A stretch of 64,000 nt of DNA from Xiphias gladius (Eukaryota; Chordata; Actinopteri; Istiophoriformes; Xiphiidae): contig NC_053407.1 in assembly GCF_016859285.1 (NCBI RefSeq), positions 21,040,215 to 21,104,214 of the forward strand, given 5' to 3'. The position numbers and the translations under genes were made by a program. The notes below the pieces were generated by a model. The model was not told the DNA's origin. It saw only the letters and a list, made by a program, of their open reading frames with translations, and ran no database searches. This document shows, in pieces, positions 32,846 to 44,762 of this stretch. Position 1 is the stretch's first letter. Every line of letters begins with the position of its first letter.

Positions 32846-34532
32846 TGATGATGTAAAATTTTTAACCATGTAGAAGTGTATTTCTCTCTTTTAACCAAAG
32901 GAGGGCGGTACTAAAACATGGGTCAACCATCAGCCAGCCGTCTCTACCAGTTAGATGTTACCGGAAGAAACACCAGGCTATTCATAGCCTCGTGCCTCAT
33001 CATAGTGTGACCATGGAATCAAATAGACTTTTCCCAGAAGCATTAAGAATGAACACACTGACACGGAGTTTATGCAGTTTAGATGAAAAAAATAGGACAC
33101 ACAGAAATAGCATTACAAATGTCAAATTGACGGCAGAGTACGTTCATGCACCCTTAATCACCACTTTGCCCCTTACAAGAATATTTCCTGCCCATTTTTC
33201 TTATTTTGGTAAAGTCTTTGGGACGAGGACATTGACGGTGATGTTATGACTGAGGAATGCATCATGCCTCCTCACACAGTTTTGTCCTTCTTGGAGACAG
33301 CACACCAGGCCTATTCTTAACTGGGCACGGCTCAAAAATGGCCTGTGGACTCTGGATGTGATACTAAGGCTTTTAATACATATTTATTTTGGGGCCGCAG
33401 GAGTCACAGGCCAAAAAGAGAAACATAAGTTAAGAGAGTGTGTGCTCTCTTTCTCACAAGCGCACGCACGCGCACACAGGCTCGCACAGGGTCGGGTCTG
33501 GGGAGGCCCTCTCAAGTGAATCCTCCTCATTCCTCCTCTTATGGAAGTAGATTTTTTGAGGGCAGTAGAAAATCCTCACAGAATCGAGTCTGACCTAAGC
33601 AACTCGACAATTATCCACTTTTGTAACTGAACCAGCTGTAAGCGCAAATTCAATCCCAAGTGTTTTAGCTTGTTGCATGTACTGCAGACCAGAGAGGGTG
33701 GAGCGGAGTGTGTTTTGCTCTTGTCAGACAGCGGGCGGGCGAGTGTGTCAGAGCAAAACAGAGCCGTTCAGATTAAGCCGCCTGATTCCTTTAATGTTTT
33801 TTTTTTTTCATCCTCTCTCCTCATCCAGGAGTTACTTGTTCTGACCTGCACCGGACATCAAGCACATGCACACATCCACGGTCACACATTCACACACACA
33901 TTCTGATGTCGACTCATTCATGATTTATCGCCAGTATGTGTGAGACGACGGGGTTCAGTCTGGGCCTTTGCAAGAATTCAAAGCAAACAGCTCTCAGTGA
34001 AACAGATACAGCAGGACATGACTGTTTTGGCTCATCAACTCTGGCAGCAACTTCAGCCAGGAAATAAAGTATAATTGAGTATTTAACATACACTCCTTAT
34101 TGCTTTGTAAATAATCTGGAAAGAATGATGAGCTGAGGCATATCATAACACAAGAATGAGATTCTAACATCAGCTTCGTCTGGATGAAGGTCTTTACGGC
34201 TCGCTTTGTTCTCTTTGATCCTTAAGTGACTGCCGTCTGGCAAGGTATCTGCTTACAATATGTGCTTCTATCTACCACAATTTTACAACGACCGCAGTAT
34301 TGTAGCATTCTGTTTTTCAGGGCAGGGGACTTGACTTGAAGTGAAACCTTGAAGTAGGCACTGTTTTGTTCTCTCTTTTTTTTTTTTAACTTTAGTGTCC
34401 AAGCAATGCCTAATTCAGACAGTTCCTGTGTTTGTCTTGCCAATTATTTCACCCAGCCAGCGCATCATCTGTATGTCACAGCTGATCCTCCGCCTCGCCA
34501 TCCCTCTGTCCATTGCAGTTCTTGGCGATGCC

Positions 34533-37500
34533 CTACCAGCGGCCGCAGTCTTTCCTGAGGATGTGGAGGATTTTGCGTCCCAGACTTGACTTCCATGGTT
34601 TAACCAGGCTCTTGGTGTTGACCATCAGTCGGCTGGTCTTCCAGTCTTCATGACCGGCCACTACATACTCAGATCCTGGAGAGAAGGCAAAGCAGAGCAT
34701 CAGTGAATTAAAAGTCTAGTGAGAATGTCACTAAAATACAGAGAAAAGGGGAAAAAAAAAAAATCACTGTGGGAAGTACCTTATGTAAAAAGAGAGAACA
34801 TTATTATATAACTATAATCAACGAGTTAAATACTGTGCTGTGATGACTGGCTTGGATGAATGTTGCCAGAAAGGATTATTGTGAAGTGTTAGATGGGAAA
34901 TAGTCTTATAACAGAGAGGTGGCTCTAATCTTTAAGCTGTAAATGTCTAATCTAAATGAGTGAGGCTAGGACACTGGCACCCACTCAAAGTGTCTTTGAG
35001 GAGCGACAAAGATCTTCTATTCGGCACAAAGCTGGCAGATTGTCTATTCAAGAGTCAACTAATTATAGGCTTCTGCCTCGTGAGCAATAAAGTTGCTCAT
35101 TGGAACTGGCTGCAGCTGACCTGGGTTGAGGATGGGACAGGTACAGCCTTGGGTGGTCCAGGACTCTGGGTAAAGGGTGACACTTCCCCTCTGGATCTTC
35201 ATCTGAAGGTTCTGGTACAAGACCTTCTTGACCTTGACCTCCACCTCTGCATGGGAGCCTTTATCGTGAGCTGACATCACCTTCACCACCAGCACTGACA
35301 AGGAAACATCAATAAATCACTCATTGAACAAATTGGCTGTGTGAGAAAACAGCCCAACAACTACAAATTACAACAAATCAGTGCACACTTTACACTTCTC
35401 TAACTTTTAAACGTTTGCACCATAGAAACTTTTCTTAACACATTTCTACGGTTAAAGTGGAACTCCACCCATTTTACAAATCTAAATCACTTTGCTAGTC
35501 ATGGGGCACACGACCAAGCCTCTGAAAAAAGCTGAATAATTTCCGCAATGCAGCAATGTGGAAACAAAGGCAGGGAAGATGAAGACTGCTAGCACGTAAA
35601 CATGGATATAAAACAACACTGGTTTCAAGATTATCCAAAAATTGTCTTTTTAAACGTTGTATGAGGAAGGAAATGCATTCAACGTGTTTGTTAGACCTCA
35701 TGCATACACATGATGTGTTTTGGTGAGTAACACTGAATGTAAAGTCAAATTTTGTTTGTTTATAAAAAAAAACTCCATAGGTCCCTTTAGGGAAACAAGA
35801 TACCCAGCGGAACAAGCAGGGGCATTTTCTAATTTTATTAGAAACTGATCTGGTGAGTATTAAGCTGCCACAGACTTCATTATGTCGTTGAACGGCCACA
35901 CAATACCTGACTGTCATGACTGGCTCCGACAACACTGAATCAATTTACTGTGTCAAATATCACTTACCATAGTCATACTCTGCAGCACAGAAGAGTTTAG
36001 GGTTGCCAAGGGTTACTTCTACACATTCACATTTCTCTGGAAAAACGAAAACATAAATCATAAGATTCATGAAAATCATTTCATCACGATGTATAGATTG
36101 CAAGATCAAAACAGCTGCATTTTTGTGTGCAGTCTATTAAGCGTGATATGACCTGGGACTCACCAGAGTGGTGCAGTGCAGAGAAAAGCTCCTCTACCCT
36201 AAAGAGTGCCGTCTCACTATTATTGCTGCTGTGTCCCATGTGGCCAGTGGCTGTATAGAAGACCTCCACATCTGAGCTGTGGCGCAGAGGGAAAACCGGT
36301 CAGATCCGGGGCTCCACTCAGTGTTAATCAGGAATTGACTCTACCTATACACCGTACATCACCTTATCCAGCTTTATATTCGCTAATACACAGGGCTAAG
36401 TCTTGGCTCTCACCCAGAAATGCAGTCTCCGGTGTAGGGGTCACAGTCCCCTGTACAGTCACATGGACGGCAGCCGTATTCATGAAGCCCCCAGTATCCC
36501 ATCATACAGCTGTCGCAGCGGGGGCCTCCAACCCCAGGTTTACAAGTGCACTCCCCACTGCTAGGGTCGCAGAGAGGGCTACCACCTGAGAGGACAGAGC
36601 CTACGGGGTGGCAGGAACAGGCTGCAGAGGAGACAGAACAAGAGGACCACATGTTAACATCTCAGTCTGAGTCAAGAGACGTCTGTCCTCCTTTGGCACA
36701 AAACTCCAAGCACGCAGTATACGTTATGCGCATGCATGTATGCCAAGGAAAAACACGCTTGTAGAAACAAAAACAAAGCTATTTAGTGTGTACACAGTGA
36801 ACTCCCATGGAAGTATAAAAGTTACATGTATTTTATCATCCTCTTGTAACAAACGACAAGCCGGGTGCTTGCAATCAATTTGCTTTAAGCAGCTGTAGCA
36901 AAAACAGACAGTAAATCACTCCCTCTCTACACGGTCAGACTCACTGCCTGACGGTCTCTTGTGATAACGGCATGATTTTTGTTACAGACTTGCTTTATCT
37001 GTTTCCAAAAACGGCATGTTTGTCTCAAAAATGCTGCAGCATGCTTGGTGGGGGGAAAGGGCAAGAATGGGAAAAATGTGCCCAGCATGGACCATGGGAA
37101 ATTCCTCCATTGTTTGCAATTACAGTCACATTCCAAAACAGTAAGGTCTCTGTCATTCCTGCTAAGGAGCAAACTGGAGTCATCTTACGATCTCATCACT
37201 GGCAAGACAGGGATTTATAAAAGGTGCTGGGAGGAAAATCCCCTTATCAAACAGTTAATAAATCTGCTTTCATCTGGAGGGTTAAAAGAAAATCAAATTT
37301 CCATTACTGCCCTCTAAATATCAAAGGCTGCTCCCCTTAATTGGAATTCTCAGCTGGCATTCATCCAGACAGAATTATGGTTTAAGGAATAAAGACTCTA
37401 CACTCGGAGTGCCTTAAAAGGGGCCTTACGTTTGCAGGAGTCCGGTGCAGTCTTTGGGTGACTGGGGTCTCTGAAGAAACCCTTCTTACAGTTCTGGCAG

Positions 37501-40500
37501 TGACGGCCCTCCGTGTTGTGGCGGCAGTCGTCACACACGCCACCGCTCCGCCGTCCTGTTGCTAGCCACAATCCACGACTGAAGTGACAGCTCTTGGCAT
37601 GACCGTTACACTTGCACTCTGTTTTTTAGATGGACACATACAATGATAGAGAGAATGAGATATTTTCCCCTCACTCAGCTCATCTTGCAAAACCTTGTGA
37701 TAGCAGGGACAACTCTTACAGTAGCTGACATAAAAAGAGGAACTGCTGTGTTATTCATCAAGCATCAGTGTCTAAAGGGTTACATGGGATGTATGACTCT
37801 AAATTCATTTTCGAGGTAAGTCTCCATGCTCTGTGTCCCACTCTGCATTTGACACTCTTGCCCCATCACTCACTCTGGCACTCGTGCGGTGTCCCCATGA
37901 TGCCGTTGGCAGCCTGCCAGGGTTGGTCGTTGTAGAGAGGCGCACAGCGCTCGCAGTGGTCACCGGCTGTGTTGTGTCTGCAAACGCACTTGCCATGGAC
38001 CTGCCAGGCAAACACAACAAAAAGAAAATGAACCTGTACTTACCTTTTTTTTTTGGTGACAATTTTTTGAAAGTTTTGGCTTGACAAAGACGCGACTGGG
38101 ATCAAAACATTATAAATTTAAATACATTTTTTGGTTTGCAGTCTGCGTGCAGGCGTTAACTCTTTTCATCTATGCGGATTTCAAATAGCCTTGTCCCTAC
38201 ATGTGATGTGCCTATGGTGATGCTCCTTCTTAAGTATTGCAACATACTAACATCTATATGCATAATCACAGTGTTTGCAGTTTATTGCTGCCTGTGTAAC
38301 TTGTTTACGCTCCCTCAGGCCATGTTGGAATTAAACTAGTGCTTCTGTTCTCCATTTACAGTAAAGAGAATAACATGACAGAGACTATGGGTTGTTAAAG
38401 CATTAGGCTGAATACCATAATTAAGGTTTCAACATCCTTAAATCTCTGTAATGGTAGGTAAAGCTCTGGCCTAATATCCAGTCTTCACTGCAACCCTCGG
38501 GTTCAGCAGCACATACCAGAGCACAGCTGAGTAACAAGGGAGTGGTGGGAACAAAACCCCAAACCTTCTCCTCCCAATCTCACCACATTAACAAAAATGG
38601 AGACAAACAGAAACCATCAGCAGACTTCAGCAAGACACAACAGCTGATTAAGTTTTCACAACAGAACAAACTGTACAAGAGCATTTTGTTAGTGGAGTAT
38701 CATGCACCTGCAAGCTGTAAGTTCACAGCTCAAAATAGCTCACCATGTTACTGGTCTTCTGCTGGCTGGGTTGGTAGCCCCTGGCTGGAACACAGTGGTC
38801 AGCATGTCCATTGCAAAGGCAACTGCCTTTGACAATAAAATCATATATGGCGTAATGGTCCGTGGGGAGTTCAGCAGCACTGGGCTGTTTGGCCTGGCAG
38901 GGACACGGCTGGCGCTGCATCAGGCGGACTCTCAGGTTGGTGATCTTGAGCTGGTCTTGCGCAGCTGGTCCATAGGGATCAACTGAGTGCCAGGGAGACA
39001 AGGCTCGATAGATCACCTGGAAATTGAAGGACAGAAAGCACATGAGAAGCTCTCAGAACCTTTGTTGTTTGACTTGTAAAAGCCTCTCTAACAAGTGAAA
39101 AGCCTGATCTTAGAGAGACTGACAGACCATGACGAAAAACATAAATTATGTCAGTTCCTCTTTTTACGCGGTCTGCAAAATAAAAAACAGGCATCAGTCT
39201 GCTTCACCTTTCATGCTCTTTGAATAGCTGCTATTCTACGAAAATCAGAGTAAGCGCCAACATAAACATGGACAAACGGTTTTTGTTGTCCCTCATTAAG
39301 TTTAGAGGTATGTTGATCTTTCAGATGCATCCTCTCTGTCTATATAAAAAAAAATGTAGACATGGTCATTACTCATCATTATAACATCACAAATGACAAC
39401 TGTCAGACACAAAGTAAGGTGCTTAAGGATTTTCATAGAAATACCAAAGAAAGCAGGGGGCATGGGTGAATAGGTTCTAGACCCAAAACCATATTCATCT
39501 GGAGAGACGTTTTATTTTCAATCAAATTTTCACTGCAGTTCTGTGCATCTCTGTGCTGTGAAAATTTTCTGACTCCAAAACTTCCTTTTTTAAACCTTTA
39601 ATATAACTGAATCCAATTAAATTGAATTTAACAGTGTATTTTAAAGTCATGACGGCAAAGAGCCCACACATAATCTTTGCTGAAATGAAAACGTGAAAAT
39701 TTTACCTTTATAGTCTACTATCCATACTTAATACATCTGGCATTGTCCATTTGTACTGTACACAAGGGAGACTTAAATGCTGTATCATAATGAATATATT
39801 TTGTACTATCCTTAAGCTCATTCCTGCAAGCGGACAGTTTAAACTAAGTACATGATGTCTGCACTATTGTTTTATTACCAAAACCCTTTGCATTTTCACA
39901 CAACATTTCGGCGATGTCTTTGAGCCTTGAGCAACAGAGACACTAATTATAATGAGTGAGGGGTTTACATGAGGGAGCTAACAAACTGTAGTGAGACACA
40001 TACTTGCTGCAAATACACTGCAATTATGAGATCAGTCAGAACCATATATTCACTCAGACGTGCAACCAGAGCCTCCCAGCGTGGTCGGAGGCACTTTGCA
40101 GTAAAACACATCCTTACTGGCCAGGGAGAGTCTCTATCTGCCGCCACGTGTGTGAATGATTGTGTCTGCTCATGAAATAGCTATAGCTGGTTATCTGGAT
40201 GATACAGCACGGCCAAAAATGCTTTGGGAGAACATCAGAGATAAAAGTGAACTGTAATATTCTACTTGTGCGTGTCAAAGCAGTTTGGGGCTTAGAAGGC
40301 TGGCAAAAAACAAACAAACAAAAAAATCCTCCACAGCCCATCAGAGGAGATCAGTTTACAAAGCTTGATCAACTGTTCAGCGGTTTGTGTGATATCATCT
40401 TTTAGAGGATCTTGGTGCCAGTAAATGGACAACACGAGCAGAGCAGATGGCGAGTGTTATTGCTGTGAAGTTCTGGGGGAATGTCTGGCAGCATGTTTTG

Positions 40501-42403
40501 ATGTGGTCACTCTCAGATCTCAGAAATAAACACAGTCCATTATTAAAAACCATCTCTTTCTCCTTTAAAGCTTCGTCTGAGCCCCAGCATCCTCCTCACT
40601 CGTCAAAAAATCAGTCATTACTGGCTGTATAACCGAGTGTACTTATAGCGAAGATTTTATTCAGTGAAGGTTAGGGCTGGGTGATAATTACCGTCCACAA
40701 ACTTTCTGTGGAATCATGTTGTGTAAATATGATCATATGATCGATTTGCAAAATTCTGCTGTTTGTTTTATACCTTTAAAGAGGTTTGTCTGATCTAATA
40801 TGTAACAGTGGAAACCAGTTCCTTGCGTTGAACATCAATTTGATAATTTTACAGATTTTCAATTTGCCAAAAATATAACAGTAATTTAATTTCAGTCCTA
40901 TTGCAAAGCCCTTAAGGAGATTCACATTAAGTGAAGACACTTCAACTCGTGTTCAAAAGCTGTTACATTTCGTATTACAGACACAGTAATGATTTTTCTG
41001 AGTTAAAGTGACACCCACATTGTTGCTGCACGATTCTCACCCAGGGGTGGATCTATTGGGGGGGGGGGGGGTTCAGCTGCCACACTTACAATAAGGCCAG
41101 CCCCCCCCCCCAAGGTTTTCCTGCTCCTAAAGAAGTTAATGTAAAACAAGGTCATTTTCAGGCACCTCTATGTCTCTGAGCTGTCACAAGCACCGACACA
41201 GGCAGGAAATGGACAGAAAAACTACAACAGATAAAGCCCACCTCATAGTGTGTTTGCTCTCTCTTCATATCGACTCCAGTAAAGTACTGCACCATACCCT
41301 ATCAATCTAAAATCACATGTTTTAGTTATTACCTATTTTCTGTTGGGATTTACCTGCAGAAGTACCTTGTATTTTTTTTATTTTGGGCCCCAACCACTCC
41401 CCTTTCATGCCACTGTCAAAACCACTTGTCACCCCTCAGGTACCAGATGTAAAAATTTTCCGGACTAGCCACTGTACTTACCTCTCCTCTCGTACAAGGA
41501 AAAGCTCCTGAGTACTTGGAGGTGCATGTTGCCCCACTCTCCCCGACTGATGAGCCCTCTGCCAGGCCAAACGCCTCCTCACAGTCCCTGGCGAAGTATC
41601 GGAGGGGCTTCCATGTGTGCCCGTGATCCTGGGAACGCTCCAGCACCATGGCAGCAGGCCGGGGGGAGCGGAAAACCAGGATGAGATGGGTGAAGAGGAA
41701 CTCAGTCTCCAGGTTCAACTGGAGCGTCTCCTCCTTCACCCCCTCCGCCGACTGCCACCAGGTGTGAGGGTAGCGGAAAGAGGAGTCGCTCATGGCAGAG
41801 GGAGGGTGCGCCTGGCCGGGGATGGCGGAGCTGCACTTGCTGCATTTTGCCGCCGAGCAGGCCTCCCTTCTGCGGGGGGCAGCCGTCTGTTTGTAGAAGC
41901 AGTAGGGCTCTGAAGAGTTGGAGCCGCAGGTCGACCGGGTGCTCAGCACTCTGCCCTGGGCCAGGTTGCCCATGCGGGGGTTGCAGGCTCGGCCGGAGCA
42001 GCTGCTCTCCGCGAGTGGATCTTTGCCTTGAGGCGTTTCTGGTAAGAAAAATGCGCGTTTATTTCAGTACAATCTGCGTGAAGATGACAGAAGGATTGCA
42101 GTTGTAAAACGATGTTTCTTTTTTGCCTCAATGGGCAGAGCAGTGCCTTAGGGCTACTGCAAAGGTTGCGAGTTCGGTTCCCGCTTCCCCAACCCCCCCC
42201 CGTCTTGAAATGTGTGCGGTTGTGATGCTGTGAGGCACGTGGATGCATTCCCTAAATAGCAGACCCAATGCTAGTTTAAATCACTTCACATCTTCATAAA
42301 AGCGCGTGTGTGAAAGTCTCGGCCGCACAAGTTCAAACTCACCGGCTAAAAGAGGAGAGGATGCGCACACCGGGAAAATGATAAGCAAAGTCCACACGCT
42401 CAT
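34533..42403 (-). CDS. ntn4: netrin-4 (beta-netrin)
   Basis: Secreted laminin-related protein of basement membranes. It disrupts laminin networks and affects vessel and axon growth. Ten coding exons: 42343-42403, 41482-42038, 38744-39016, 37874-38000, 37430-37618, 36414-36621, 36164-36276, 35968-36036, 35121-35294, 34533-34675. All are in phase and total 637 residues (human 628). Exon 1 is a signal peptide, [20 protein letters not shown]. An in-frame ATG at 42472 would add a hydrophilic leader, so 42403 is preferred. The laminin N-terminal domain runs to about residue 265 ([39 protein letters not shown]). Laminin-type EGF modules follow, with regular cysteines ([37 protein letters not shown]). 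The C-terminal netrin/NTR domain holds [27 protein letters not shown] and VAGHEDW. Intron 2, about 2.5 kb, is the largest. Confidence 0.97.
41058..41112. repeat. G14 / C11 tract pair in ntn4 intron 2
   Basis: A run of 14 G at 41058-41071 is followed 29 bases later by a run of 11 C at 41101-41111. The tracts are complementary, so either strand can form a GC-only stem; each could alternatively form G-quadruplex or i-motif structures. Confidence 0.75.
42123..42195 (+). repeat. possible SINE head (tRNA-like)
   Basis: CAATGGGCAGAGCAGTGCC and GCGAGTTCGGTTCCCGC resemble degenerate box A and box B regions of a tRNA-derived SINE. They sit in ntn4 intron 1. The acceptor stem does not pair, so this is not a tRNA gene. 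Confidence 0.4.
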
Positions 42404-44105
42404 TCTGAAGGACTTGCGTTTATCGACGGAGGCAGGAGGGCACGTTCGACAGCTTGATCCAAGGATATCCACTTGTTAATAATCCAACATTCCTTTTTTT
42501 TTTTTAATATAAAATAAACAACTGACCAATCGTTACGACGCAGGAATTAAGAAACGCGACAGACCAGAGATGCGAGCGTATTCCTGTCTGTCATGGTGAA
42601 GAAAATGCCTCGCTAGACGCAACAAGTGTCACCCAAGAGCCCCGCAGTCATTTTCCTTAGATTACTTCATCCCGCGCACGTCAGGGTTCCACTTCGCTGC
42701 GGAGAGTTCATTGAGATTTGGGAATATCAAGAGGTTAGCACCGCCCTCGCCTGGTCGTTTCCCACACCCCTCCCCCTCTGATTCCCAAATTCAGCCCTTT
42801 TTAAAAAAAAAAAAAAAAAAAAAGGGGCAATAATATCAAAACCCTCTCTGGCAGACTTTTTTTTAGCATGTACTCTATTTTAAAGGTAATGTTTTTGGAA
42901 AATGCTGATCATCTTGTAATCATCATGATGAGAAGGATTATTATACACAAAGGGCAACTGTTGTTAGCCTCAAACCAGTACATGCATATTTTACCCCAGA
43001 GCAGCAGTAGCTTTTTCTCCTCCGCATGCCTCAGAAAGCACCCATGATGGAAGAAATTGGTTGCCATCAGATTTAGAGTCGAAAAGAACTGTTGAGGGGG
43101 GTCTATGAAACAAAGACTGAGACGTTTCGATCGCCTCCACAAACCACCCAAGCACTCAAGCGCTGACCGACAGGTGTTTCAGCGTGTTGCATTCCTGCCA
43201 CACATCCCCACTTATTTCTAACTGCCACTCATTAACCAGCTCTACCTGCCTCTTCAGACAGACAGCAGCGCTGGACCTGAGGGGTCGCACAACCCTTGAC
43301 CCCAGTAATCATCCAGCTGCACTTTTTTTTTTTTTTTTTTTAACTTTTACAGTGACATCATCTCACGGAGTAAAAAGAGACATTCCAAGAAAAAAAAAAA
43401 AGAAATGGTATATAATACTAGAGGCAGCTTACAAGATTTCTCATATTCATTTGATACCACGTAAAAGCTTTCAAGTGTGGACAGTCTGAGAAAAAGTAGA
43501 GTAGACAGCCAAAGAGAGGACAGGCTGATGAGGGAAGATGAAAAGGGATCAGTGTCGGGGAGAGTATACATCATACCTGTGAGGTCAGGGGTACTCTGTT
43601 CTCTCTGTGAATATGGCCTGTCATATGAATCATCCTCGCATGTGTGTGCGTGTGCACATGCCGAAGGAGGAGAAGGGGAGTCGTGAGCATTCTCAGCCTC
43701 TTCCCTGAGGCGTCCCGGCGCTGACGGCTCAGGACATTCCTAGAATACTGTGACGCTCGTCACAGTGGCGGCCTCTTCTCTTTAAAGGGGACAGGGTATG
43801 GTTTCCGTGTGTTTTTATAATTTGCATGGGTTATTTCGGTTGTCTCCAGATGATCCGCCGGGGGCAAGGGGTGATGCACCTTGAGCTGTTTTCTTTGTAC
43901 ACCACTTGCATGTTGTTCGGTCCTCAAATCCCAGGAGTCACCCTGAAAAATGCTGCAGGAAGGATGTCTAATCTTGGACAGTCTGTGTTGTATTCCCCTA
44001 GCAGGATGAAAGCAAGCCATATTACAAACAAATTCCTTTACTCTCTTTAACTCCAGCTGTTTGTTGTTATTCTCTGTTACACAACTTGAATTCTGTTGAG
44101 CCATA
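42404..44105. other. ntn4 upstream region
   Basis: The stretch from 42404 to about 42780 should hold the ntn4 5' UTR and promoter and is comparatively GC-rich. Poly-A at about 42802-42824 and poly-T at about 43323-43342 follow. The rest has no coding sequence or homology I recognise. Confidence 0.5.
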
Positions 44106-44762
44106 TAATTAAAGGAATAATCAGATAATTGGGGAAATATGCTTATTGTCTTTCTTGCTGAGCATACTGATACTACTCTCATGTCGGTCGGGTAAATGCG
44201 TAGCTGCTGCCATGAGCTTTTATAGCTTAGCTTAGTGTAAAGAATGGAAACGGGGGGGACACAGTCTGACAGATAGTCTGGCTCTGTCTCTCTGTCAGCA
44301 TCTCTTAAGATCACAAATTAACATGTTATATCTTGTTTGTTTAACCCATACAATGAGCAAAGTGAAAAATTGTCAGTCTTCTGGTTTACAGGGGTTAGGT
44401 ACTGAACTATTTCTTGGCGGAGGCTCCAGGAGGTCACTGCACCCAATCAAGAAATAGTCCTGCATGTAACCCCCCCCAATAAAACTACAACTTGTCATTT
44501 TCAGTTTGGTATATTATAGATTAAACAAACAAGATATACAGTTTAACATGTTAATTATTGAGCTTGAGAGGTGGTGTTCACTGGATTTTGTTACTTTTGG
44601 ACAGAGCCTGGCAAGCTGTTTTGCTAAGCTAAGCTAACAAGCTGCTGACCGAAGCTTTACATTTATCATACAGGCATGAGAGTGTAATCAATCTTCTCAT
44701 CTAACACTCAGCAAGAAAAGAAATAAGCGTATTCCCCAAAACACTGAACTATTCCTTTAATA
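44106..44762. repeat. foldback (long inverted-repeat) element, about 650 bp
   Basis: The left end, starting TAATTAAAGGAATAATC, and the right end, finishing AACTATTCCTTTAAT, are inverted copies of each other. The similarity continues inward for roughly 300 bases per arm: TTCTTGCTGAG pairs with CTCAGCAAGAA, and a TTAGCTTAGCT-type tract pairs with AGCTAAGCTAA. The centre is near 44430-44460. The structure fits a non-autonomous foldback DNA element of a kind abundant in percomorph fish. No transposase frame is present. Confidence 0.75.

Larger units (their letters stand above)
31868..34532. other. metap2-ntn4 convergent intergenic region
   Basis: The first 450 bases are the probable metap2 3' UTR. 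A foldback repeat fills 32376-32845, and a 40-base segment at 33478-33521 also occurs inside metap2 intron 7. The rest should include the ntn4 3' UTR on the minus strand. A minus-strand AATAAA, the complement of 33381-33386, is one possible end. I see no USP44 coding sequence, although USP44 lies between METAP2 and NTN4 in human. Confidence 0.6.

Noticed and set aside
35495-35935. 146-codon minus-strand open frame
   Set aside because: It lies entirely in the ntn4 intron between the exons at 35121-35294 and 35968-36036, has no recognisable motif and no start context; treated as chance.
41617-41913. Plus-strand 98-codon frame
   Set aside because: Antisense to ntn4 exon 2 (laminin N-terminal domain).
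42404-42472. Upstream ntn4 start at 42472
   Set aside because: It would bury the signal peptide 23 residues inside the protein; the ATG at 42403 gives a normal secretory signal.
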